This document shows positions 1-5,808 of a stretch of DNA of 6,862 nt, one piece after another. The stretch's first letter is position 1. Each line of letters starts with the position of its first letter. Below the pieces are notes generated by a model. It was not told where the DNA came from. It saw only the letters and a list, made by a program, of their open reading frames with translations, and made no database searches. The DNA is from JAWXBG01 sp034439875. Its GTDB lineage: Bacteria; Bacteroidota; Bacteroidia; Flavobacteriales_D; Sanyastnellaceae. The DNA lies in NCBI GenBank assembly GCA_034439875.1, contig JAWXBG010000147.1:1-6862 (forward strand). Reading direction: 5' to 3'. The position numbers and the translations under genes were made by a program.

Positions 1-69
1 ATGCGCACTGCGGGATTATTTGAGGGTGTATATTCATACATCAAGAATAAAAATCGAGAAAGTGCTTGA
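1..69 (+). CDS. possible 3' end of an upstream gene (partial)
   Basis: The plus strand is open from the first base of the window to a TGA at 67-69, giving 22 residues that end in KNKNRESA. It could be the C-terminus of a gene whose body lies left of the window and which converges on the M19 gene. Base 1 happens to be an ATG, but nothing before it can be seen. A frame this short is often open by chance, and the peptide resembles no family I recognise. The rest of the 50 bases before the M19 stop holds no clear terminator. Confidence 0.22.
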   Translation: MRTAGLFEGVYSYIKNKNRESA

Positions 70-118
70 TTTCAAAGGGGGCTAGCGCCACAATAGATTT
101 CCAATGCGGATTCTGGGT

Positions 119-1639
119 TCAAGAAAAATGCATTTCCAGGAATCGCCTTCCATTCTCATACATGAGATCTCTTACATGGGATTCTATTGATTTGGTAAAA
201 TAGGAAGTACCGGAATCCATTGCAGCTATTTCACCTAATCTGTTTGTAAGAAGATTTTCGAAATTGGGATAGTTTGCTGTGGTTTTGCAGCAGTTAATGG
301 CATCAACAAGACCATCCAAATCAGAGCCAAGGGCTATACAGTTCCAAGTATTTAATCCACCTGCCCACACAAGTCGCAATATGGCATTGCAGAAATGATC
401 CAGATGTTGGTCATGTAAATTTCTTCCTCCTTGTCGTCCGGATGGATAGTCTTTAGTGGCGTCCTGATCATTTTCCCACAATGGGCCCTGCATGGGATGA
501 CTCATCATACCATTATATTCTTCATCTGTAAGTGGATCATTGAACCAATATGGCGTTGGATTTGGACAACCTAGAATTCGTTGGTCAAGTGAGACAGTTA
601 TAAATCCACCTTTGCTGACTATCCATCTTATTTCTTCGTCGTATAGATTGATCGAACAAGGATTGAAGTAGTTGGCCCCGATACCCTTCATGCGCTTTAC
701 TTTCAATTGAGGAGCGTTGCTCCCGGGTGTATGAAATCGTTGTCCTATACTCATGCCGGCAGGGGCTGCATGTGTGCAAACGATCGGAATATTTTCACCG
801 GCATATTCTGTCTCTAGCATTTTGTAATAATCTAGTCGAGAGTATAGTGACATATGTTTGATGTCTATTAATATTCGATTCGAATTTTCATTCGGTCCTG
901 CATTGTTTTCTAGAGACTTTCGCACAATATTTTTCCCGAATTCACTGATGCCTTTGAATCTTGCCGAAGACGGAATAAAGCCCTTGTATTGCTTTCGGTC
1001 GTTAGGCATTCCAAATGCGTGTATGCAGAACGGATTATTTGTAAAGTGACAGAGATTCATCCAAAGAATGCGAATTTCATTCCGATTTTTAAGTGATTCT
1101 AAATTGGATAATGTATCCGCTTCCTCCGCTGCGCTAAGAGCTTCAGTTGATGGTTTTGGATAGGCACATGGCAAAAGGCAATGTGCTCCTTCCATCGAAA
1201 GAAATACATTGATTAAATTATCAGTCACCTCACTCATGGATCTGCGAAGTTTAAACTTGTGACCCAAGGTGTTTTGTTGCAAAAGCAGATAGTCAATTTC
1301 TTTGGAAAGTAGGTCACTGAAAATCGGTACGCGACCATCTCGTATATCAAAAAGCATTTGATCGTTCATGATCCTGCGATCTAGAATAATGGGCAGTTTG
1401 ATAAGGGGTACTATTTCACGTTCGAATGCGTATAGTGCAGTGACAACTAGCTTTACATTTCCGGCTTGCAACTGTCCAAGATAACTCTGAGAATCCAAGC
1501 GATCTCTGCAAATCTCATCAAGACCAAGTAATAAATTGGCATCAATTTGTCTGTCTACGTTCCATTTAGATGCAACTTCGGGAGAGGTTACAAATTGTTT
1601 GGTCGAAAGATGAATGTGCGAATCGAAATAGTTGGGCAT
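119..1639 (-). CDS. peptidase M19 (renal dipeptidase)-like metallohydrolase
   Basis: A 506-residue protein of the amidohydrolase-fold M19 family, whose members cleave dipeptides or related amide bonds with a binuclear zinc site. Visible family landmarks in order: a metal-binding HIH at residues 8-10; SMEGAH at 148-153, matching the M19 'EGGH' segment with the bridging glutamate (E150); LCHFTNN at 196-202; IDIKHMS at 258-264, matching the 'D.SH' ligand block (H262); CTHAAPAG at 288-295, matching the second histidine block (H290); HLDHF at 412-416; LGSDLDG at 437-443, matching GSDFDG (D440); and an ENGRRFL C-terminal motif. M19 normally has HxD at the N-terminus, so HxH is a departure towards other amidohydrolases. 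The protein is about 100 or more residues longer than typical members, with extra sequence around 355-410. There is no signal peptide, so it is probably cytosolic. The start is supported by the metal motif beginning at residue 8. It has no clear Shine-Dalgarno and is preceded by a repeat-rich leader. The substrate cannot be told from sequence. Confidence 0.88.
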   Translation of the reverse strand: MPNYFDSHIHLSTKQFVTSPEVASKWNVDRQIDANLLLGLDEICRDRLDSQSYLGQLQAGNVKLVVTALYAFEREIVPLIKLPIILDRRIMNDQMLFDIRDGRVPIFSDLLSKEIDYLLLQQNTLGHKFKLRRSMSEVTDNLINVFLSMEGAHCLLPCAYPKPSTEALSAAEEADTLSNLESLKNRNEIRILWMNLCHFTNNPFCIHAFGMPNDRKQYKGFIPSSARFKGISEFGKNIVRKSLENNAGPNENSNRILIDIKHMSLYSRLDYYKMLETEYAGENIPIVCTHAAPAGMSIGQRFHTPGSNAPQLKVKRMKGIGANYFNPCSINLYDEEIRWIVSKGGFITVSLDQRILGCPNPTPYWFNDPLTDEEYNGMMSHPMQGPLWENDQDATKDYPSGRQGGRNLHDQHLDHFCNAILRLVWAGGLNTWNCIALGSDLDGLVDAINCCKTTANYPNFENLLTNRLGEIAAMDSGTSYFTKSIESHVRDLMYENGRRFLEMHFS

Positions 1640-1667
1640 GGTGTTGTAGGGTTAAATCTTAGCGACT

Positions 1668-1760
1668 CGATTGACCGCGCGGCACATGGGCGATTTATCC
1701 CGTCGGTACATACGCAATTTATCACGCGATATATCCACGATTTATCGCGTCGGTAAACTT
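1668..1760. repeat. degenerate 23-24 bp tandem repeat, four copies
   Basis: Four adjacent units start at 1668, 1691, 1715 and 1738, with periods of 23, 24 and 23 bp. Units 2 and 4 share 17 of 18 bases at their start (CGATTTATC, then C or G, then CGTCGGTA). Unit 3 begins CAATTTATC and unit 1 begins CGATTGACC. The first unit contains the perfect palindrome CCGCGCGG (1675-1682). The array is much richer in CG dinucleotides than its A/T-rich surroundings. It lies 29 bp upstream of the M19 start codon, probably inside the transcribed leader. Its role is unknown; it could be a dispersed genomic repeat, a protein-binding array or a structured leader. Confidence 0.75.
1724..1750 (-). promoter_or_regulatory. 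leader hairpin inside the tandem repeat
   Basis: ACGCGATA at 1724-1731 is the exact reverse complement of TATCGCGT at 1743-1750, giving a perfect 8-bp stem with an 11-nt loop. The two arms come from neighbouring repeat units 3 and 4. If the promoter candidate at 1765-1796 is used, this hairpin would form near the 5' end of the M19 transcript. No T-run follows on the minus strand, so it does not look like a terminator. The structure is seen in sequence; the function is inferred. Confidence 0.45.
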
Positions 1761-1764
1761 GATA

Positions 1765-1796
1765 CAAATATCGTAGAAGTAAATAAACGAAACCAA
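1765..1796 (-). promoter_or_regulatory. candidate promoter of the M19 gene
   Basis: Read on the minus strand, GATATTTG (1772 to 1765) is one base off the Bacteroidota -7 consensus TAnnTTTG. A TTG at 1796 to 1794 sits 21 bp upstream as a -33 element. The same 21-bp spacing is seen at the promoter candidate of the ABC operon. Transcription would start near 1758, giving a leader of about 119 nt that contains the tandem repeats. Confidence 0.35.
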
Positions 1797-1871
1797 TTCA
1801 CAACATTTTAATTATCACCTCCAGATTTCCTCATATTGTTTAATGCATGTAGAAATAATCCGGGAATTTTT

Positions 1872-1895
1872 TTATCAATCATTTTGAATTGATAA
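1872..1895. repeat. perfect 8-bp inverted repeat with 8-nt loop
   Basis: TTATCAAT (1872-1879) and ATTGATAA (1888-1895) are exact reverse complements around the loop CATTTTGA. A run of T lies on the left side of the stem (plus strand), which is the wrong side for a plus-strand terminator; on the minus strand the stem is followed by A residues. It is therefore not a standard terminator. It could be a binding site for a dimeric regulator or an RNA hairpin. Confidence 0.4.
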
Positions 1896-1901
1896 TCTCA
1901 G

Positions 1902-1931
1902 TTTCGATGGATTTCGATTGATTTGGATTTT
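1902..1931. repeat. three 10-bp tandem units (TTTCGATnGA type)
   Basis: TTTCGATGGA (1902-1911), TTTCGATTGA (1912-1921) and TTTGGATTTT (1922-1931) follow without gaps. The first two differ at one base and the third is diverged. The period is close to one DNA helical turn. It is short enough to have arisen by slippage. Confidence 0.4.
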
Positions 1932-1954
1932 TCGCGCAATGGGCGATTTGCCAT

Positions 1955-2200
1955 TTACCATTTCAGTTCTTCAAAAATAACCCCAATGATTTGGCTCATT
2001 TTATTGACATATTCGGCATTTACTCTCCTGTTGACGTCTCACAGCCATTGAACATATTCACCCAAACTCTTGCCATTTCAATCTGGGATTGAAGTTTTTT
2101 GTAAAAGATCATTCGCATCTCGTTTTTATTATCACAGAGCTCTAGCTACATACAATTCACCATTGCGGTTTACTGTTATTCCTAAGGATAAATCAAGGAC
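1955..2200 (-). pseudogene. possible decayed gene fragment, unrecognised
   Basis: On the minus strand, protein-like stretches occur in two alternating frames. One reads GITVNRNGELYVARAL just inside 2200. A second frame, free of stops from about 2139 to 2020, carries MRMIFYKKLQSQIEMARVWV from an ATG at 2118. The first frame resumes as VNAEYVNKMSQIIGVIFEEL and ends at a TAA at 1957-1955. Joining them needs two frame changes. The hydrophobic and charged pattern looks helical and coding-like, but I do not recognise a family. The upstream end overlaps the 3' end of the propeller gene by a few bases, so any original gene would already be truncated there. Chance open frames in A/T-rich DNA remain possible. 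Confidence 0.25.
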
Positions 2201-3638
2201 ATGAATTCCCGAAAATGGAAATAAAAATAAGGAGATCCGAAGTGTTAACAGACCCATCACCATTCAAATCCGATGCCCCACAATTTGAAGAACATCCGAA
2301 CATCGGGATGAACAAGAGAACATCCGAGGTACTGATAACGCCATCGCTGTTTAAATCACCCGGGCACAAACAGGATGTGAATTCACAGGAGCTATCATCC
2401 GAAGTAGCAAATGAATTATAGTTGCATGCCAAAACATCTGTGCATCCTGGTGTTTGATCTTGTATGAATTTCGCAGTGTTTCCTCCCACCACGTATACGT
2501 TGTAATCGTTGCCAATCGAAATTGCATTGGCATAACTACCCGCACTGGTTGATATCCATCCAGAACTTCCGTCAGCATTGACTTTACAGACCGCCATTTC
2601 GAAGAGTGTTCCCGCAGCGAGATAAATATTATCGAAAGAATCCATCACCAAATGTGCATGCAGAAGTAGATTGTAAATACCATCTGCATTCAGATTTTGC
2701 CAAATGACATTTCCATTTTCATCAACCTTTATAAAGGATGAACCAGGAGTGCCTGAATTCGGAAATCCGCAAATAACGGGTCGATTGTCGCCACCGACCT
2801 CTATGCGAAATGCTGAAATACTATACAACTCGTCCCAAATGATACTGCCTGTAGGAGATATTTTTTTAATCGTACTGCCTCCACCACCGGCGTTTTCAGC
2901 ATGAACTATGTAGGTATTCCCAAATATATCACCATCTGAATCCCCTACGGTGAGACTTGGTATCCCCACATAACTCCAAATGAAGTTGCCGTCAATATCT
3001 ATTTTGGAGTATCCATTCATGCTGCCAAAAGCGGACCTTCCGGTTAAGAGAATACCTCCATCAGATGTTAGCTTAAAGTTTTGTGCAACACCGATGCCAA
3101 TGCCATCAAAATAATTCCAAATGGAGTTTCCTTCAGGATCGAATTTCTTCACTTTGGATACAAATCCACCTGCACCACTGCCCATTCCAAATACATAAAT
3201 ATTGTCCTGTGCATCTGCCAAACATCTTTTGGTATAGGATCCATCAAACGTTGTTTCGTATACATTTCTCCAAATGAGATTTCCGTCTGTATCAAATTTC
3301 ATGACGATGCTGTTTGCTTTCACTGAACTTGAAATACCGGAGTTTACATCGCCCGTGACAATTATATTATTCTGTGAGTCTATGGTAACCCATGTAGCGG
3401 ACTCGAATTTTGTATCATCAGTGTTGTTGTATGAAGCATTCCATTGAAATAAACCATCTGTATTTCGTTTCGTTAGGATTATATCCCCGCCAGGACCCTG
3501 CACATAATTGATGGTATACACATTGTTTAAATCGTCGGTTGCCACAGCGATTCCGCCATCTTCCTGCACCCAATCTACACTCACCTGAGCAGAAAAAGCA
3601 AGTGGCATAAACGCTAGTAATAGCAGAAAATTTTTCAT
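2193..3638 (-). CDS. secreted beta-propeller-like protein with C-terminal dockerin-type repeats
   Basis: A 481-residue protein with a Sec signal peptide (KN, then a hydrophobic core, residues 2-15; likely cleavage next to A17, before QVSVDW) and no lipobox cysteine. The body has seven related segments of the form D..GN.IW ending at tryptophans 66, 123, 174, 221, 268, 313 and 361, spaced 45-57 residues. They alternate with strand segments such as NNIIVTG (90-96), DNIYVFG (145-151) and NVYVVGG (380-386). This fits a seven-bladed propeller of the SBBP/NHL-like kind. Residues 398-418 carry the GCTD..ACNYN..A..DDSSC element seen in Bacteroidota exoproteins. Residues 428-439 and 457-468 are two dockerin-like calcium loops (D428, N430, D432, D439; D457, N459, D461, D468). 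The chain stops directly after the second loop at GNSCP, with no type IX sorting domain. There is no enzymatic motif; a binding or structural exoprotein is likely. The start is fixed by the signal peptide. Confidence 0.85.
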   Translation of the reverse strand: MKNFLLLLAFMPLAFSAQVSVDWVQEDGGIAVATDDLNNVYTINYVQGPGGDIILTKRNTDGLFQWNASYNNTDDTKFESATWVTIDSQNNIIVTGDVNSGISSSVKANSIVMKFDTDGNLIWRNVYETTFDGSYTKRCLADAQDNIYVFGMGSGAGGFVSKVKKFDPEGNSIWNYFDGIGIGVAQNFKLTSDGGILLTGRSAFGSMNGYSKIDIDGNFIWSYVGIPSLTVGDSDGDIFGNTYIVHAENAGGGGSTIKKISPTGSIIWDELYSISAFRIEVGGDNRPVICGFPNSGTPGSSFIKVDENGNVIWQNLNADGIYNLLLHAHLVMDSFDNIYLAAGTLFEMAVCKVNADGSSGWISTSAGSYANAISIGNDYNVYVVGGNTAKFIQDQTPGCTDVLACNYNSFATSDDSSCEFTSCLCPGDLNSDGVISTSDVLLFIPMFGCSSNCGASDLNGDGSVNTSDLLIFISIFGNSCP

Positions 3639-3997
3639 GGGAAGATTTTATAGTGGTTAGAAATACTATACAAATTTGTGCTGTTAGAACCAATGTTCGC
3701 ATGATGAGGATTAATTGGCAGTGCTGACATTGATCATTGCACCTAACGAAATTGTATTGTAAAAAGTAGAAAAATCGGAGTTGATTTATATAGAACCCTG
3801 GTGTTTGAACATCGATATCAAAAGGGGAGAAGTCAAAAAAGATTATATCGAGATGTGTGGGTGCTGCCCAGAGAGTAGGATGGGATTTGATCAACAATCT
3901 GCATTCTGACCTATATCCGAAGAGAAATGTAATGAAGCGACGAATAATCCGAATTTTCGAAAATCATTTTTTTAAAATTCTCTAAATCATATTAAGT
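3639..3997. other. 359-bp A/T-rich spacer, no gene supported
   Basis: This spacer lies between the HxlR gene stop and the start of the propeller gene, both minus strand, so it should hold the propeller gene promoter. I find no exact TAnnTTTG on the minus strand. Two perfect palindromes are present: ACAAATTTGT at 3670-3679, about 32 bp upstream of the propeller ATG, and ATTTTCGAAAAT at 3953-3964. GAATTTT (3951-3957) and AAAATTC (3974-3980) form a further A/T-only inverted repeat just past the HxlR stop. No standard GC stem plus T-run terminator is seen. Confidence 0.55.
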
Positions 3998-4396
3998 TCA
4001 ATCTTTTTGGGCAGATATTAATTTGCCGTATTCCTGTGGACTCACTTGTTTTCCATTTTTTAGTGCCCAACAGGCCATGGCTTTCAGAATGGGTTTAAGC
4101 TCTTTTCCAGCAGTCGTTAAACTGTATTCCACATGAGGGGGTACAACTGGATATACCGTGCGCACAATCAATCCGTCCGCTTCTAATTCTTTCAAATGTT
4201 GAATCAGCATCTTTTCGCTGATCGGGAGAATCAAGCGCTTGAGCTCGCTATAACGTTTATAACCATCCATTAAATTGAACAAAATAATAGGCTTCCACCT
4301 TCCTCCAATTTTACCAAGTGTGAATGTTACAGGACAAACAAAAAGTATTTGCTGTTTATTGGCTTGATTCGTTGAACTCTCCTTTATTTTTGTCAT
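3998..4396 (-). CDS. HxlR-family winged-helix transcriptional regulator
   Basis: A 132-residue regulator starting MTKIKESS. Landmarks: the conserved N-terminal cysteine in FVCPVTFTLGKIGGRWK (C21, residues 19-35), which in characterised relatives such as YodB and HypR senses electrophiles or oxidants; YSELKRLI (49-56) and SEKMLIQHLKELEADGLIVR (60-79), the recognition-helix region; and the wing VYPVVPPHVEYSLT (81-94). A C-terminal dimerisation helix follows (LKPILKAMACW, 100-110). An in-frame ATG at 4462 would add 22 residues (MMCDKVML...), but that extension runs through the promoter region and looks non-coding, so 4396 is preferred. It is divergent from the NmrA-like reductase, 83 bp apart, as in the E. 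coli ytfH/ytfG pair. It probably represses that neighbour and possibly itself. The inducing ligand is unknown. Confidence 0.94.
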   Translation of the reverse strand: MTKIKESSTNQANKQQILFVCPVTFTLGKIGGRWKPIILFNLMDGYKRYSELKRLILPISEKMLIQHLKELEADGLIVRTVYPVVPPHVEYSLTTAGKELKPILKAMACWALKNGKQVSPQEYGKLISAQKD

Positions 4397-4403
4397 ATAT
4401 ACA

Positions 4404-4436
4404 TACTTTAGGGTAAGTACTGGTGCAAAAGTAAGT
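4404..4436. promoter_or_regulatory. candidate HxlR operator half-sites
   Basis: TACTT (4404-4408) and AAGTA (4415-4419) form a dyad with a 6-bp centre. GTAAGT occurs at 4413-4418 and again at 4431-4436, exactly 18 bp apart. TACT/AGTA-type half-sites resemble those described for YodB-like HxlR proteins, as far as I recall. The sites sit around the predicted start of the regulator's own transcript and overlap its -7 element and the expected -33 region of the reductase promoter. Confidence 0.45.
4426..4433 (-). promoter_or_regulatory. -7 element of the HxlR gene
   Basis: Minus-strand TACTTTTG (4433 to 4426) matches TAnnTTTG exactly and ends 29 bp before the chosen ATG at 4396. The -33 region is weak: a TTTG at 4463 to 4460 lies 26 bp away, longer than ideal. 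This position supports the shorter start for the regulator. Confidence 0.5.
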
Positions 4437-4443
4437 GTTAGCA

Positions 4444-4451
4444 TAACTTTG
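4444..4451 (+). promoter_or_regulatory. -7 element of the NmrA-like reductase gene
   Basis: TAACTTTG matches TAnnTTTG exactly and ends 28 bp before the ATG at 4480. No TTG is found at the expected -33 distance (CTGG at 4420-4423 is the nearest), which would fit a promoter that is weak or depends on an activator. Only 10 bp separate it from the opposite-facing -7 element of the HxlR gene. Confidence 0.5.
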
Positions 4452-4479
4452 TCGCACATCAAATTAAAATTATTGAAAT

Positions 4480-5367
4480 ATGAACTACGTAATCACGGGC
4501 TCCTTAGGAAACATAAGTATGCCTCTCACAAAGGAATTAATCAAAAATGGACACCATGTATTGGTAATCACCAGCGCTGAGGAGCGGAAGGCTGCAATAG
4601 AATCTCTCGGTGCAACTGCTGCCGTAGGTTCTGTGAGCGACATCAATTTTTTGACCTCCACTTTTAGCAACGCCGATGCTGTGTACACCATGGTACCTCC
4701 TTTTTTCGGAGCATCAGATTGGAAGGCTTACATCGCATCCATCGGAGAGAATTATGCTAAGGCAATTGAAGCGAGTGGAGTGAAGAAAGTTGTAAACCTC
4801 AGCAGCATGGGTGCACATATGCCAAATGGTTGTGGTCCGGTTAGTGGTCTTTACTATGTGGAGAAGGCCTTGAATGGATTAAAGGATGTGGACGTTCTAC
4901 ATCTTCGTCCGGGATATTTTTACAAGAATTTTATGGGCAACATAGGTATGGTAAAAAACATGAATATACTGGGCTCCAATTATGGCGGAAGTACTGATAT
5001 GATAATGGCCGATACTTCTGATATTGCTGATTTTGCGGCTGATGCTTTGCAAAACCTAACTTTCGCAGGAAAATCAGTAAAATATGTGGTGAGCGATCAA
5101 CGCAAAGCGAGCGAGGTGGCAACTTTATTGGGTAGCGCTGTGGGGAAACCTGAATTGCCATGGATCGAATTTAAAGATGATGATTCTTATGGTGCAATGA
5201 TTCAAATGGGATTGCCAGAAGAGATTGCCAAGAACTATGTGGAAATGGGAACGGCAATGAGGAGCGGTGCTATGAGTGAAGAATATCTCCATGCACCTCA
5301 GGTAAATGGAAAACGTGGAATTGACGATTTTGCACAGGCATTCGCAGGGGCCTATTCCTCGTCCTAA
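4480..5367 (+). CDS. NmrA-like NAD(P)-binding reductase (quinone oxidoreductase 2-like)
   Basis: A 295-residue atypical short-chain dehydrogenase-fold protein. The N-terminal Rossmann motif is TGSLGNISMPL (residues 6-16): G7 and G10 are kept, while the third glycine of the usual GxxGxxG is serine 13. Strand and loop landmarks follow: HHVLVITSAEERKAAIESLG (25-44), ADAVYTMVPP (65-74), VKKVVNLSSMGAH (101-113), a YxxxK arrangement at Y125/K129 in YYVEKAL, and LRPGYFYKNF (142-151), typical of NmrA-like proteins. Residues 171-295 form the smaller substrate domain. Relatives such as E. coli YtfG (QOR2) reduce quinones with NADPH; others are redox sensors without turnover. The divergent HxlR gene argues for a role in quinone or electrophile detoxification. 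Cytosolic; no signal or membrane segment. Substrate and cofactor preference are inferred only from family and context. Confidence 0.88.
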   Translation: MNYVITGSLGNISMPLTKELIKNGHHVLVITSAEERKAAIESLGATAAVGSVSDINFLTSTFSNADAVYTMVPPFFGASDWKAYIASIGENYAKAIEASGVKKVVNLSSMGAHMPNGCGPVSGLYYVEKALNGLKDVDVLHLRPGYFYKNFMGNIGMVKNMNILGSNYGGSTDMIMADTSDIADFAADALQNLTFAGKSVKYVVSDQRKASEVATLLGSAVGKPELPWIEFKDDDSYGAMIQMGLPEEIAKNYVEMGTAMRSGAMSEEYLHAPQVNGKRGIDDFAQAFAGAYSSS

Positions 5368-5489
5368 TTGAATTTCGACGAATATTTAGGAAAGGATAAA
5401 GGGGATTTCGAAAAACCTGAGCCCAATTGAATTTAGGTTCTAAGATGATTTCATACCAATTCTGCAAATAAAATAGTCCATCCTGCATT

Positions 5490-5520
5490 GCGCATTGGAA
5501 TCCTTTTTTGGGTAATGCGC
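5490..5520. other. bulged hairpin with T6 loop
   Basis: GCGCATT (5490-5496) pairs perfectly with AATGCGC (5514-5520). After a 3-nt bulge (5497-5499), ATCC (5500-5503) pairs with GGGT (5510-5513), including one G-T pair, closing a loop of six T. It lies 123 bp past the reductase stop and may end or stabilise that transcript, but no T-run follows the stem. Another possibility is a small structured RNA element. Confidence 0.35.
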
Positions 5521-5751
5521 TGCTGGATCTCGCATGCATCCATTGGTAAATGCAATTAGAGTGGCTGAATTAGGCCAATGGGGTGAAACGATGGACCATC
5601 ACTCATACCTATTCGGTTTTATTTTGTTTTCCGAAATATGAAAGCGCTTTTTCGAGATTCCTAATGTCCTTTTTGTTTTTTTATGAAATCCGAAATTCTT
5701 AGTAATTCCCTAATTCATAGGGCTTTCGATCATTGGGTGACCTTCTTAATA

Positions 5752-5783
5752 TTGTGGGCAGCCTATGGCTGTGACTATATTTG
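5752..5783 (+). promoter_or_regulatory. promoter of the ABC operon with a dyad in the spacer
   Basis: TATATTTG (5776-5783) is an exact TAnnTTTG -7 element, and TTG (5752-5754) lies 21 bp upstream as -33. The spacer contains the perfect dyad CAGCC-TAT-GGCTG (5759-5771). Transcription would start near 5790, about 44 nt before the GTG start codon. A dyad between the two promoter elements is a natural operator position for a repressor or a MerR-like activator, but no regulator gene is adjacent in the window. Confidence 0.5.
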
Positions 5784-5808
5784 ACAAAATCCTCTTTTTT
5801 AGAACCTC

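Larger units (their letters stand above)
1640..2192. other. 553-bp intergenic region with repeats and a possible gene relic
   Basis: No intact gene is seen between the propeller gene stop and the M19 start, both on the minus strand. It holds, from left to right: the M19 leader with a four-copy tandem repeat (1668-1760), a promoter candidate (1765-1796), a perfect 8-bp stem-loop (1872-1895), three 10-bp tandem units (1902-1931), a second copy of the 11-mer ATGGGCGATTT (1939-1949, also at 1686-1696), and a stretch that reads like decayed minus-strand coding sequence (about 1955-2200). No convincing rho-independent terminator for the propeller gene is visible. Confidence 0.7.

Noticed and set aside
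1668..1760. CRISPR array
   Set aside because: The units are contiguous with no unique spacers, are too short and degenerate, and no cas genes are present.
1986..2051. Plus-strand 21-residue hydrophobic peptide (MIWLILLTYSAFTLLLTSHS...) resembling a type I toxin peptide
   Set aside because: No Shine-Dalgarno, no plus-strand promoter seen and no paired antisense RNA signal. It is antisense to the possible minus-strand relic, whose helical frames explain the hydrophobic reading.
2215..2421. Plus-strand open frame opposite the dockerin-type repeats
   Set aside because: It is the mirror of the well-supported calcium-loop coding sequence on the minus strand and has no features of its own.
3418..3897. 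Minus-strand open frame of 159 codons overlapping the start of the propeller gene
   Set aside because: Its second half is an out-of-frame reading of the propeller coding sequence, and the unique first half has no recognisable domain, signal or start context.
3951..3980. GAATTTT/AAAATTC as terminator of the HxlR gene
   Set aside because: The stem is almost entirely A-T, and on the minus strand the T-run needed after the stem is missing.
4397..4462. N-terminal extension of the HxlR regulator from an ATG at 4462
   Set aside because: The extension would be translated through the divergent promoter region, and an exact -7 element lies inside it. Relatives begin close to the conserved cysteine block, so the ATG at 4396 fits better.
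5414..5439. Stem AACCTGAG/TTTAGGTT as terminator of the reductase gene
   Set aside because: The stem has two G-T pairs and a large loop and is not followed by a run of T.
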